A stretch of DNA of 64,000 nucleotides from assembly GCF_016100455.1 (NCBI RefSeq), contig NZ_JACFSK010000001.1:1054001-1118000 (forward strand), written 5' to 3'. This stretch comes from Bartonella sp. M0283. Lineage in GTDB: Bacteria; Pseudomonadota; Alphaproteobacteria; Rhizobiales; Rhizobiaceae. A model generated the notes under the pieces. That model ran no database searches. It had not been told where the DNA came from and worked only from the letters and a program-made list of their open reading frames with translations. The position numbers and the translations under genes were made by a program. Shown one piece after another: positions 1 to 9,500 of the stretch. Numbering within the stretch: the first letter of the stretch is position 1; each line of letters opens with the position of its first letter.

Positions 1-428
1 CGGTACGCCTCACTCATTATCAGGGGATCATCATACCCGATTGCAGTCGGGATGAGGCAACATTGATCAGAGACGGCCTTTCGAAACTCGGGCTTGCAAC
101 CGATGAAAACAACCCTGCACTTTATGTTTATTGTTGTGCCGGTGCGCCTCTCTGTCATTCGGCACTTTCCAATGTTCAACGTGATGGGAAATATCTCGTT
201 GATCATTTTTCATGCAATCCGAAAGCGCTCGTTCATTTGACCGCGTGTCCGAAATCCTGCGTGGCAACTGTAGCTTTTCCGTTCACGATTCTCGCTGTCA
301 AAGACGGTATTTATAACCTCTATCGTGCAAATTTAACGAATGAGACGGGAAAAAATAAATTCGGGCAACTTTTGTGCGAGAATATGAGCATATCTGATGT
401 TATGCGCTATATTGAAAACCAAAAATAG
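1..428 (+). CDS. cobG: CobG, precorrin-3B synthase (C-terminal part, cut by window edge)
   Basis: The open frame enters from the left edge (reading from base 3) and ends at 428, so only about 141 C-terminal residues are present. The protein resembles the nitrite/sulfite-reductase-like CobG, which uses O2 and an Fe-S/siroheme-type fold to contract precorrin-3A to precorrin-3B in aerobic cobalamin synthesis. Visible family features are the Cys-rich stretch CAGAPLCHSA and the later LTACPKSCV, matching the CxxxxxC...CxxxC arrangement of the cluster-binding half. CobG, CobH, CobI and CobJ follow in the usual aerobic-pathway order on the same strand, which supports the call. The internal TTG at 63 is not the true start because the homologous frame continues upstream. 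Confidence 0.85.
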   Translation, partial: VRLTHYQGIIIPDCSRDEATLIRDGLSKLGLATDENNPALYVYCCAGAPLCHSALSNVQRDGKYLVDHFSCNPKALVHLTACPKSCVATVAFPFTILAVKDGIYNLYRANLTNETGKNKFGQLLCENMSISDVMRYIENQK

Positions 429-455
429 AAAAATACCATAAAAAGGCGTGAAGCT

Positions 456-1082
456 ATGCTTGATTACTTGAGAGATGGTCAGGAAATTTACAACCGGTCA
501 TTTGCAACAATACGGTCGGAAGCCGATCTCACTAATATACCGGCCGATCTCGAAAAGCTGGTTGTCAGGGTTATACATGCTTGCGGTATGACTGACATTG
601 TGAAAGATATCGCATTTTCTGACGGCGCTGGCAGTATCGGCAGGAAGGCGCTCGCCGATGGCGCTCCGATATTATGCGACGCCAAAATGGTTGCCGAAGG
701 AATCACACGAAAACGTTTACCGGCAAACAATCAGGTCATCTGTACACTCGAAGATAAATCTGTAGCAGATCACGCGAAAAAAATTGGAAACACGCGTTCA
801 GCAGCAGCTGTCGAACTTTGGAAACCTTATATAAAAAATTCTGTTGTCGTAATTGGTAATGCACCAACAGCACTCTTTCACCTACTTAACCTTATTGAAC
901 AAGGTTTTGAAAAGCCCGCATTGATTATCGGTTGCCCAGTGGGATTTGTCGGCGCAAAAGAATCCAAACAGGCTTTGGCTAAAAACCAATTTTCCATACC
1001 CTATATTGTTGTCCACGGAAGACGTGGTGGTAGCGCAATGGCTGCGGCTGCTATTAACGCTTTGGCGAGTGAACGCGAATGA
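456..1082 (+). CDS. cobH: CobH, precorrin-8X methylmutase
   Basis: A 208-residue protein of the CobH/CbiC family, which moves the C-11 methyl group of precorrin-8X to C-12 to give hydrogenobyrinic acid. Length fits the family (about 210). The catalytic His is seen in RVIHACG (His41), and the C-terminal HGRRGGSAMAAAAINAL is the typical family ending. ATG start at 456 lies 27 bases after the cobG stop, with a purine-rich AAAAGGCG region upstream. The gene overlaps cobI by four bases (ATGA), so translation is probably coupled. It acts in the cytoplasm. Confidence 0.95.
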   Translation: MLDYLRDGQEIYNRSFATIRSEADLTNIPADLEKLVVRVIHACGMTDIVKDIAFSDGAGSIGRKALADGAPILCDAKMVAEGITRKRLPANNQVICTLEDKSVADHAKKIGNTRSAAAVELWKPYIKNSVVVIGNAPTALFHLLNLIEQGFEKPALIIGCPVGFVGAKESKQALAKNQFSIPYIVVHGRRGGSAMAAAAINALASERE

Positions 1083-1819
1083 TTAGGAAACGAGCAAAGC
1101 TTATCGGTGTTGGTGTTGGCCCCGGTGATCCCGAGCTTATAACGGTTAAAGGGATGAAAGCTATTCAGGCCGCCGACGTTATCGTTTATCACGAAACGGA
1201 AACACATAACAGCAATGCGCTAAGAATTGCCAAACGTTGGATTTCTGACAAAGCACATTTACAGCCATTGACCTACCCTGTAACCGTGCAATCCGACAGC
1301 CGATCCGATCTCTATCGAGAAAAGTTAAATCAGTTTTATAAAAACGCATACCAAACAGTTGATTTATATTTAAAAAATAACAAAACTGTTGTCATTTTAG
1401 CTGAAGGTGATCCGCTGTTTTATAGCTCGTTTATGTATCTTTATGACCTTCTGGGAAAAAGCTACCCGACAGAAATCATTCCGGGCATTTCTTCAATATT
1501 CGGAGCCGCATCTGTTTTACAAGTGCCTTTGTGCTACCGCAATCAAAGCTTTACCGTTTTGTCGGGCGTCTTGGAGAAACAGGCGCTTATCGACAAACTT
1601 CGCAACGGCGATGCATTTGCTATTATGAAAGTGGGAAGAAACCTTTCCAAAATAAAAGAGGCTTTGGAAATAACCGGCCTGACGGAACGCGCACTTTATA
1701 TCGAGAGAGCGACAATGGGGGAGCAGAAAATCATTCCGATCCTTGAAGCCGATGGAGAAAAATCACCATATTTCTCACTTGTATTGATACCGGGTATAAA
1801 GCACAAAATTAAGACCTGA
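1079..1819 (+). CDS. cobI: CobI, precorrin-2 C20-methyltransferase
   Basis: A 246-residue SAM-dependent tetrapyrrole methylase of the CobI/CbiL type, making precorrin-3A from precorrin-2. The N-terminal GVGVGPGDPELIT (residues 10-22) is the methylase signature and AEGDPLFYSS (109-118) is the second SAM-site motif. The start overlaps the cobH stop as ATGA, indicating one operon. Length is normal for the family. Confidence 0.94.
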   Translation: MIRKRAKLIGVGVGPGDPELITVKGMKAIQAADVIVYHETETHNSNALRIAKRWISDKAHLQPLTYPVTVQSDSRSDLYREKLNQFYKNAYQTVDLYLKNNKTVVILAEGDPLFYSSFMYLYDLLGKSYPTEIIPGISSIFGAASVLQVPLCYRNQSFTVLSGVLEKQALIDKLRNGDAFAIMKVGRNLSKIKEALEITGLTERALYIERATMGEQKIIPILEADGEKSPYFSLVLIPGIKHKIKT

Positions 1820-1842
1820 TACAGGTAAAAAGGTTAATTATA

Positions 1843-3246
1843 TTGTTTAATTATTCGTCGCAAAATACTGATATTTTTATTTTTTCCGATTTATCGAAAG
1901 ATCGGGCTACCGCTATTTCCAAGTTTTTGAAAAACGCAACCATATATGGAACAAGCCGTGTCGAAGGCACCGATATTACCATTGTCGATGACATAGCCAG
2001 TTCAATAAAAGATGCTTTCCTATCCGGCCGTCCAATCGTTGCTTTTTGTGCTTGTGGTCTCATTGTCAGAATTCTTGCCCCGCTTTTGAAAGACAAATTC
2101 AGTGAACCTCCGGTTTTGTGCATTGCAGAAGATGGCTCTTCCGTTGTGCCATTATTGGGAGCGAATATCGGGGCGAATGATCTCGCTTCAGATCTCGCAA
2201 AGCTTCTTGATAGTCATGCAGCAATTACCACCAGCGGATATTTGCGTTTTGGTCTAAATCTTCTCACCCCTCCGGAGGACCTTGAACTTGTCAACAAAAA
2301 CGACGCTGCAAGTTTTCTTTCTTCGCTTCTTGCCGGAGAAACGGTAGAGCTGGTGGGAACGCATCAGTGGTTTTCTACCGGTTCACTCCCATTCGCAACA
2401 GACGCTTCACTTAAGATCGTTATTGATGAGAACGGGAGTGATATAAAAGGCTCGTCTACCAAGCTCATTTATCGCAAGAGCAAAAAAAACGGGCTGCTTA
2501 CAATTGTCGGACTGGGGCCTGGAAACAGCGAAAATATTACCTTTTCTGCTCGTAATGCTTTGGCAGAAGCAACCGATATTTTCGGCTATGATTATTATAT
2601 AAAACTCGCGTCTCCGTTTCTGGGAAAACAAACGCTTCATCCGAGCGATAACAGGCAAGAACTTTTAAGGGCAAAAGAAGCGTTGGACCTTGCTGCTACG
2701 GGCAAAAGAGTGGCTATGATTTCTTCGGGAGACCCCGGAATATTCGCCATGGCTGCCGCTGTTTTTGAAACTCTCGACGAGAACTATTCGCCGCTTTGGG
2801 ACAATGTCGAAGTAAAAGTAGAACCGGGTATCACTGCGGCCCAATCTGCCGCAGCACGTCTGGGCGCGCCATTGGGGCACGATTTCGCGGTTATTTCATT
2901 GTCTGATAATTTGAAACCTTGGGCAATCATTGAAAGGCGACTGATTGCGGCAATAAAATCGGATATGGTGTTGGCACTCTATAACCCCGTATCACGCGCC
3001 CGCCCGACGAAAATCGTTGATGCCTTGCGTATATTGAACCAACTTTGCCCTGCCGACCGGGTTATTATGATAGGCACCGATATCGGACGCATTGGCGAAG
3101 AGACTTTAATCACGACACTTGCCGACTTGAACATCCGAGACATTACGAGTCGTTCTGTGGTTATTATTGGTTCAAGTCAAACACGTCGTGTTCAAAGAGC
3201 CGGCACAGTGTGGAGCTATACTCCCCGCTCCTATCCGGATAAATAA
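1843..3246 (+). CDS. cobJ: CobJ, precorrin-3B C17-methyltransferase with N-terminal CbiG-like domain
   Basis: A 467-residue fusion. Residues 217-467 form a tetrapyrrole methylase with GLGPG (223-227), SSGDPGIFAM (294-303) and a C-terminal ALYNPVSRARP segment typical of CobJ/CbiH, which methylates C-17 and contracts the ring. Residues 1-200 resemble CbiG N-terminal and central regions: VAFCACGLIVRILAP (66-80) and VVPLLGANIGANDLA (101-115). CbiG opens the lactone ring in the anaerobic pathway, whereas CobG next door marks the aerobic route, so the role of this domain is unclear. Fusions of this type are known in proteobacteria. The TTG start at 1843 is 23 bases after cobI, with AAAAAGG about 9 bases upstream. 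This is the last gene of the operon here. Confidence 0.9.
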   Translation: MFNYSSQNTDIFIFSDLSKDRATAISKFLKNATIYGTSRVEGTDITIVDDIASSIKDAFLSGRPIVAFCACGLIVRILAPLLKDKFSEPPVLCIAEDGSSVVPLLGANIGANDLASDLAKLLDSHAAITTSGYLRFGLNLLTPPEDLELVNKNDAASFLSSLLAGETVELVGTHQWFSTGSLPFATDASLKIVIDENGSDIKGSSTKLIYRKSKKNGLLTIVGLGPGNSENITFSARNALAEATDIFGYDYYIKLASPFLGKQTLHPSDNRQELLRAKEALDLAATGKRVAMISSGDPGIFAMAAAVFETLDENYSPLWDNVEVKVEPGITAAQSAAARLGAPLGHDFAVISLSDNLKPWAIIERRLIAAIKSDMVLALYNPVSRARPTKIVDALRILNQLCPADRVIMIGTDIGRIGEETLITTLADLNIRDITSRSVVIIGSSQTRRVQRAGTVWSYTPRSYPDK

Positions 3247-3322
3247 AATCCCGATTACACTTTTATTAATGCTATGCCGATATCAACGCTATGCCAGAAT
3301 TAAGGCTAAGTCAGTCAATCTT

Positions 3323-3865
3323 TTAGTATAATGATTGCCCTGAAGCTGCTGTCGCTTGTGCCCGTTTTTTAACGCTGGTAGAGGTTGTCGATGTAGTTTT
3401 CTTAGGTGTCCTGACAACAGTCGTTTCCGTTGTATTTTGTGATAAAGCTTTGGTTCCCGCAGCAGCTTGAGCTTCTGCAGCTATCTGATCTGCGCTTTTC
3501 GGAGATGTATCAATCACCGATTTTACGACACCTCCTGCACTGACGGTACAAACAGCATCACGTAAATCAACTTTGAGGATAACTTGTGTCGAGCCATCTC
3601 CGGGTTTGCGAGAATCAACTGCTTTAATAACGCGCGTAGGCAAAAAATACTTATTTGCTGCACTATTGATACATGCTTGTGCGAGATCGGGGGCTACGCT
3701 GCGTGTTGGCGCTGTAAATGAAGGAAATTTCGGTGCCGGATTGCTTGCAACAGCAGTCGTCAGGGAATTTGTCGCCGTTGTCGAGTTTGGTGTGGTCGTA
3801 CATCCGGTAACGGAAAGTGCAAAACCGGCAAAGATAAAGATGGATTTAGGAAATACGCTTGACAT
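3323..3865 (-). CDS. Putative lipoprotein, unknown function
   Basis: A 180-residue protein with a short charged N-terminus, a hydrophobic stretch (IFIFAGFALS, 9-18) and a lipobox-like SVTGC with Cys22, so export and lipidation are likely. Next comes a Thr/Ser/Ala-rich linker, a compact region (about 60-125) containing LAQACINSAANKYF and a conserved-looking DLRDAVCTVS, and then a Thr/Lys-rich disordered tail. I do not recognise a named domain. It stands alone, convergent with cobJ and downstream of the folK-folP pair on the same strand. The region 60-125 holds two Cys that could pair in the periplasm. Confidence 0.65.
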   Translation of the reverse strand: MSSVFPKSIFIFAGFALSVTGCTTTPNSTTATNSLTTAVASNPAPKFPSFTAPTRSVAPDLAQACINSAANKYFLPTRVIKAVDSRKPGDGSTQVILKVDLRDAVCTVSAGGVVKSVIDTSPKSADQIAAEAQAAAGTKALSQNTTETTVVRTPKKTTSTTSTSVKKRAQATAASGQSLY

Positions 3866-3973
3866 ACGGGCACCTCAGCTTAGCTCTTCGATAATGCTTT
3901 AAACACGATCGAACTTATAAAGCCCTTTAACGATTTTTTTCTCCTCCGTCATCATTATTATGTGAAATGACAG

Positions 3974-4510
3974 TCATCTCATTGTGAAGTGTGTCGGAAG
4001 TATCACAATGCCTTCATCTGAGCAGTCCTTCTTCCACTCGCTGACAGTGCGGCCATTGACAATAAGAGACGGTGCGATTTCGCATAAAGGGTATAAAACG
4101 AACGCTCTTTCCGTCATCAACGGGTGCGGCAATGTCAAAGTTTCCGACTGGTAATGAGGAATATTTTGATAAGCAAGCACGTCTATATCAAGCGTTCTCG
4201 GCCCCCATTTTATTTTTCTTTCCCGACCATATTTTTTCTCGATATACAAACAGAATTGCAACAAATTTTCCGGATCGAAAACTGTCTCGATTTCACAGCA
4301 AATATTGACAAACCGGTTTTGGTCTATTTTGCCCCATGGGGGTGTCTGATAGAAGGATGAAACAGATATCAAATGATTTTCTGAAGAGTGTTCGATATCG
4401 GTAAGAGCATATTTCAAAGTAGATGGAACATCCCCGATATTGCCGCCTAGCCCCAGCCAGGCTTTGTTGGGAATATTATTTGAACTTTTTTTCTTATAAG
4501 CTAATTGCAT
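3974..4510 (-). CDS. folK: FolK, hydroxymethyldihydropterin pyrophosphokinase
   Basis: A 178-residue HPPK transferring pyrophosphate from ATP to 6-hydroxymethyl-7,8-dihydropterin in folate synthesis. Diagnostic motifs are LGLGGNIGD (19-27), the metal/ATP site GPRTLDIDVLAY (103-114, Asp108 and Asp110) and LPHPLMTERAFVL. Its start at 4510 overlaps the folP end by ten bases, so the two are co-translated. In many relatives folB sits between folP and folK; it is absent here. Confidence 0.95.
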   Translation of the reverse strand: MQLAYKKKSSNNIPNKAWLGLGGNIGDVPSTLKYALTDIEHSSENHLISVSSFYQTPPWGKIDQNRFVNICCEIETVFDPENLLQFCLYIEKKYGRERKIKWGPRTLDIDVLAYQNIPHYQSETLTLPHPLMTERAFVLYPLCEIAPSLIVNGRTVSEWKKDCSDEGIVILPTHFTMR

Positions 4511-5337
4511 GCCACGCCTTCGACCCCGTCTACAACCGCCAATGCATCCTTATTCATCATCACATTATGTACTCTAAATATGGAAAAACCTGCTTGTCTC
4601 AATAAAACGGAGGTTGCTGTCGTTGCTATATCGCGCATTTTCGCGTCTTGCTGACCGGTGAGAGTACCGAGGAAACGTTTTCTCGAAGTAGCAGCCAGTA
4701 AAGGAAAACCGAACATATGAAGTTCTGACGCCCGGTTCAATAAGACAAGATTATCATGAAAATCCAAACCGAACCCGAATCCGGGGTCAAGTACAATAGC
4801 ATCATCGGCAATACCGGACTTTTTGGCAAGCTCCAAAGATTTATCAAAAAAGAATTTCTGATCGTCGATAATGTCCGTCATAACGTCGCGGTCACGGCAA
4901 TTGTGCATAATGACAACGCCCGCCCGCTCGGAAGCAATAATCTCGGCCATTTCGGGGTCGTGCTGCAACCCCCAAATATCGTTGATAATGTGTGCACCCG
5001 CCTTCAAGGCAAAATAGGCAGTTTCCGCGTGATATGTATCGATAGACAAAAAAGTTGCATCTCTTCCGGCCAATTTTTCGACAACCGGTAATACACGATT
5101 TTGCTCTTCTTTTACGTTGACGGCATCAAATCCCGGTCGGGTGGATTCGCCTCCGATATCGATAATGGAAGCGCCATCATCCATCATTTTTTGCCCAAAG
5201 CTAACGGCCTCTTGCAAAGAATTGTGGTCCCCCCCATCTGAAAAGGAGTCGGGAGTTACATTCAGGATGCCCATCAAAACAGATGAAGGATGAAGTGAAA
5301 TTCTTTTATTATGACCAATCGACCAGAAGTTTTTCAT
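4501..5337 (-). CDS. folP: FolP, dihydropteroate synthase
   Basis: Condenses p-aminobenzoate with dihydropterin pyrophosphate. With the chosen ATG at 5337 the protein has 278 residues, close to the family norm. MGILNVTPDSFSDGG (22-36) is the pterin-binding signature, followed by IDIGGESTRPG and a later SRKRFLG that binds the phosphate. The frame stays open to a GTG at 5409 (302 residues), but none of the upstream starts has a convincing ribosome site and the extra 24 residues look unlike the family. I prefer 5337, without certainty. It is the first gene of the folP-folK pair. Confidence 0.92.
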   Translation of the reverse strand: MKNFWSIGHNKRISLHPSSVLMGILNVTPDSFSDGGDHNSLQEAVSFGQKMMDDGASIIDIGGESTRPGFDAVNVKEEQNRVLPVVEKLAGRDATFLSIDTYHAETAYFALKAGAHIINDIWGLQHDPEMAEIIASERAGVVIMHNCRDRDVMTDIIDDQKFFFDKSLELAKKSGIADDAIVLDPGFGFGLDFHDNLVLLNRASELHMFGFPLLAATSRKRFLGTLTGQQDAKMRDIATTATSVLLRQAGFSIFRVHNVMMNKDALAVVDGVEGVACN

Positions 5338-5442
5338 ATTAAATTTCGCTTGCTTTAAGATTGTCTTATTTTGTAGACGCTTTCTTAGCATATTCATGTA
5401 AATGATCACACAAGTTTACTATTTTTAACGACAGAGATTAAA

Positions 5443-6069
5443 ATGTTCAAAAAAACGATCAGTACTTTGGCTGCTACATGTTTTTTCTTGATACCGTTTT
5501 CTGGAACGGCCGATGCCGCCAGAATTTATAAAACTGTCAGCTATTACACCTTGTCAGGCACAACCCCTGCCCAACTTGATAAAGCCTTGGCACACAAGGG
5601 CCCCTATATTAAAAGTACCGGAAGCCGCCATCCCGGAGCCACAACAATTTCATTTGATCCGCGATTGAAACTTGTTCAGGACGGTCGCTATTGCAAGGTC
5701 GCATCTGTAAGTGTTGATGTTCATGCAAAAATGTCTCTGCCTAGATGGAAACAACGTTCAACGACCAAATCGATAGAAATGGCGCTCGTATGGGACACAT
5801 TGTCGAGGGACATCCAGCGCCATGAAGAAAGTCACATTGTGATTGCCCGCTCCCATGCGACAAAAATAGAACGCTCGGTAAAAAGTCTTCCCTACAGGTC
5901 CAATTGCAATCTGTTGAAACAGGATATCGAAAAGACAACCTATAATATACTGCTCGACCATGAAAATGCCCAACGACAGTTTGATCGTGCAGAGGCAGTC
6001 AATTTCGATCACCGCTTTATAAATTTGCTTGTCGGGCGTTTGCAAAAACTTGAACAAGCAAAGCAATAA
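5443..6069 (+). CDS. Secreted DUF922-type putative zinc peptidase
   Basis: A 208-residue protein with a clear signal peptide (hydrophobic 8-20, cleavage near TADA-A at 25-26). The mature part starts with IYKTVSYYTLSGTTPAQL, typical of DUF922. It contains HEESH (127-131), an HExxH zinc-binding motif, within RHEESHIVIARSHA. DUF922 proteins are common secreted proteins in alphaproteobacteria, and the peptidase assignment in the family is predicted. It is transcribed divergently from folP with about 105 bases between (counting from 5337). No partner gene is evident. Confidence 0.8.
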   Translation: MFKKTISTLAATCFFLIPFSGTADAARIYKTVSYYTLSGTTPAQLDKALAHKGPYIKSTGSRHPGATTISFDPRLKLVQDGRYCKVASVSVDVHAKMSLPRWKQRSTTKSIEMALVWDTLSRDIQRHEESHIVIARSHATKIERSVKSLPYRSNCNLLKQDIEKTTYNILLDHENAQRQFDRAEAVNFDHRFINLLVGRLQKLEQAKQ

Positions 6070-6072
6070 TTA

Positions 6073-6396
6073 TCAACTTTGGCGTTCGGGAATGTAAACA
6101 ACAAGTCCATCCAGACTTTCATCAAGAACAATTTGACAAGAAAGTCTGGAATTTTCGCGTCTGTCATAAGCAAAATCCAACATATCATCTTCCATTATAT
6201 TTGGCGCCCCTACCCTGTTTTGCCATTTGTCATCTATATAGACATGACATGTAGCACAGGAGCATGCGCCACCACATTCGGCAATGATGCCGGGCACGTT
6301 ATTTTCCAGTGCAGCCTCCATCAGAGTAAGGCCTGATGAGCTATCCACAGCAAATTGCTGGTTGTTTTCCTTACTTATGAACAATATGTGTACCAA
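6073..6396 (-). CDS. Adrenodoxin-type 2Fe-2S ferredoxin
   Basis: A 107-residue vertebrate/ISC-type ferredoxin. The cluster ligands are Cys41, Cys47, Cys50 and Cys87 (CGGACSCATC, then LSCQIVL), which is C-x5-C-x2-C and a distant Cys. The C-terminal VYIPERQS is also typical. Such ferredoxins donate electrons for Fe-S assembly or to P450 and heme-A enzymes. No isc/suf genes are adjacent, so the partner is unknown. It converges tightly with the DUF922 gene, with three bases between the stops. Confidence 0.9.
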   Translation of the reverse strand: MVHILFISKENNQQFAVDSSSGLTLMEAALENNVPGIIAECGGACSCATCHVYIDDKWQNRVGAPNIMEDDMLDFAYDRRENSRLSCQIVLDESLDGLVVYIPERQS

Positions 6397-6466
6397 CTTA
6401 CAATCGTCCTATATAATTGATTTATATTATTTTTTTCAATTTTTTGGGAGTCATCCCTTGGCGGCG

Positions 6467-6481
6467 TTAACTTTATCTTAA
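6467..6481 (+). promoter_or_regulatory. Perfect CtrA-type box TTAA-N7-TTAA
   Basis: TTAACTTTATCTTAA lies 117 bases before the start of the giant coiled-coil gene and about 70 bases upstream of the ferredoxin start. It matches the alphaproteobacterial CtrA full-site consensus exactly. Eight fixed bases are expected by chance once or twice in a sequence this AT-rich and long, so the placement is suggestive, not proof. Confidence 0.4.
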
Positions 6482-6597
6482 AACTTTTCAAACTTTAGCC
6501 AAGAACGTATTCCTTTCTAATTCCTTAAAGGTTAGGATAAGCATGCTTTATTGAAAGTACCACCGTCTTTCAATGTGTATAGAGTAAAGAGGCTAAG

Positions 6598-9500
6598 ATG
6601 GCACGTAGAACCAAGGCAGAAAAAATTGACGTCGAAGTCGAGGAAGCACTCGAAGAGGCTTTGGACTTCAATTTCGATAATGCCACCACAAAAGAGAGTG
6701 CTGCCCAATCGACCAATGGCCTGATCGACCTGGATGATCTCGCCGAGCAGATAGCGCAAGCAACCGAAGAGCTTGCTGCTGAAAATGCTTCCTCCGCTCG
6801 ATTGACTGCCCAGAATAGCCCTACTGTTGATGAATCTGTGGCTGAAAGCCTGTTCGGCAAAAAACCGGACCGCGAATCGACTGGCGGTACTGTCCATGAC
6901 AGTCTGGTAGCCAATCCACCAAAGCCTGCCAATGATGATCTCAATTTGATAAAGGCTTCCGGAAACTATACAACCAAGCCATCACGTATTTATTGGAGTA
7001 CGACGGCACTCAGTGCTCTGTGGGCAGCAGGCGGTGCATATGTTGCCAATTCATTGGCTCCTGCCGGCCTTGCAGCATTTGCTGCCACTCCGGTGGGGCT
7101 CGCCGTTGCTGCCGGAACTGCTGTACCTATTTTAATGTTCTGGGGGTTTGCACAGCTTTCCAAACGCTCCAATGAACTCCGGAATATCGCAGCAGCAGTA
7201 AGTGATGCCGCTTTGCGTTTAAGCCATCCGCAAGCAACAGAAGAACAAGCTGTATCACTTGGTAAAACTATCCGTCAGGAAGTTTCTGCCATGAACGAAG
7301 GCATTGAACGGACTCTGTCACGTGCTGTGGAACTTGAAGCACTTATTCAGGGTGAGGTTCAAAATCTTGAACGTGCATATACAGAAAATGAATCGCGTAT
7401 TCATAATCTCATTAGCGAACTGAGCACCGAACGCGAGGCAATTCTTGGTCATGCCGATCGGGTGCAATCCACTATTCGCGGCACACAGAATGAATTGAGC
7501 AAAGAATTTGGCGCCATCACGTCCAATATTTCGTCGAATGTCGAGAATGTTACAAAAACACTGACTGAAACACTCCAAAAACAAGGCGAAGATCTTGTTG
7601 CCAGATTGGCGGAAGTTGGTGAAGGAGTAAGTGGCGAACTTGCTGAAAAATTCCGCCAGACGGCAGAAGAATTACAAAAGCAGAATTCCGATCTTTATAC
7701 CAATCTCGAACAAAGCGTTACTTCTGCTACAGAGCGGTTGGAAAAGAATAGCGAAAAAATTACCACAAGTTTCAGTCAAGGAGCCGAGGAAGCCGAGCAG
7801 CGCGCAGAAGCACTCAGTCAACGGATGCAAGCTGCTACCGAGCGGGCCTTATCCGATTTTAATGAAAAAATTACAAAACTGGGCGACCACGCCACGACTT
7901 TATCCACACAATTCGACAATGTCACCACAGACGCGATTGCGGCGTTTGAAAAACGTCTTGCCGATGTCGACAGTTCACTCGACGAACGTGGTAATTCAAT
8001 CATCTCTGCCTTTATAAACCGTGCTCAGGAGCTGGAAGAAAACACTGAAAAGCTGAGTGGTGTTCTTGATCAAAGAGCAAATCAAATCAACGAAACTCTC
8101 AAGGCTCGCACGATCGAAATCGCTAATACATTTACCGCCGGTCGTAATGATTTCTTGACAACATTTGATGACCGCAAAAAATTGCTCGCTGATGAAGTCA
8201 AAGGACTTGATATCTCGCTTAGCGAAATGCTCAAAAACCGGTCCGACGAATTCAAATCACAGTTGGCCGGAGGACGAGAACTCATAGCAGAAATGCTCGG
8301 CAGCGAAACCGACAAATTGGCTCAAGCCGTGAAAGGTCAAATGGACGTACTTTCACAGCATGTCAGCAGTATAGAACAAGTTTTGGTTAAAAATGTCGAA
8401 ACACTTGATCTGCACTCGCGCGAGCATGTTGAAGGAATTGAAAAACGCACCAATGCATTACAGGCTGCTATTGAAAAGAGTTTTGAAACAGCCAACGAGC
8501 TCATTGACACACAAACCAAAAATATCGACACAAGAGCGGATGCTTTAAGAGATTCTCTCACGGTCAATAGTTCCGCCCTGAATGAAGTCCTTGCCGATCA
8601 GGCACGTGTTCTGGAAGAGCGCATCGATTATATTAAAGATGTCATTGCGAAAGGTGACGCAGCATTCAACGACACAGTCGGCAGTCAGGTATTGAAAGTA
8701 CAAGATTCGATTGCCAACAATAGTCAAGAACTGAAAGCAACATTCGCGAATCATTTGGACACTCTTAAAAATCATACGCAATTGCTTGAAAAAGCGCTGA
8801 CCGAATCAAATGATTCATTGTTAACGTCAATGGATCAGCGCATCGGGTCCATGAATGAAACATTGACCACCAATTCCAATATCATCACCGGGCGCGCAAA
8901 GGAGTTACAAGATACTTTTACCAATACGCTCGGTGAAATATCGAAATCGTTCGAAGCGCAAAGCAACTTGTTAGAACAAAGATCAGACGAGCTGAAAAAC
9001 GTCGTAGCCGAAAACAATGAAGGCATTAAACGCACGTTTTCCGAACAGACTGCGATTCTTGACGATCGTACCCAGACGATACAGAACGCACTGGAAACCG
9101 GTATACAGAACGTAAAAAGCTCGTTGGAAGGATCCGCTCTGTCTTTTGCCAGAGGTCTTCGCGACAACATTACTTCTGCTTCCGAAACATTCACCGACGA
9201 AGCTAAAAAAGCGGCCGAGTTGATTTCACAATCGGGTGGTGAACTGGTGTCCAACCTGACATCTCAGACCGATAGAGCGCATTCGCTATTGAACGAAACA
9301 AGCGATAAACTCGTTAACGGGCTGACAGAAGCAACAAACAAAGCGTCCGACATCATTTCATCTGCCGGAAACGGTTTGGCGACATCTTTGGCCGAACAAA
9401 CGGATAAAACCAAAACAATTCTGGAAGATTCAAATGAATCTTTGAAGGGGTCACTGAACGATATCGCTGACAAAGCGTCTTCTTTGTTGTCGCAATCGGG

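Noticed and set aside
6532..6944. Two leftward open frames over the start of the coiled-coil gene
   Set aside because: Antisense shadows caused by the acidic, biased coding sequence; no supporting features.
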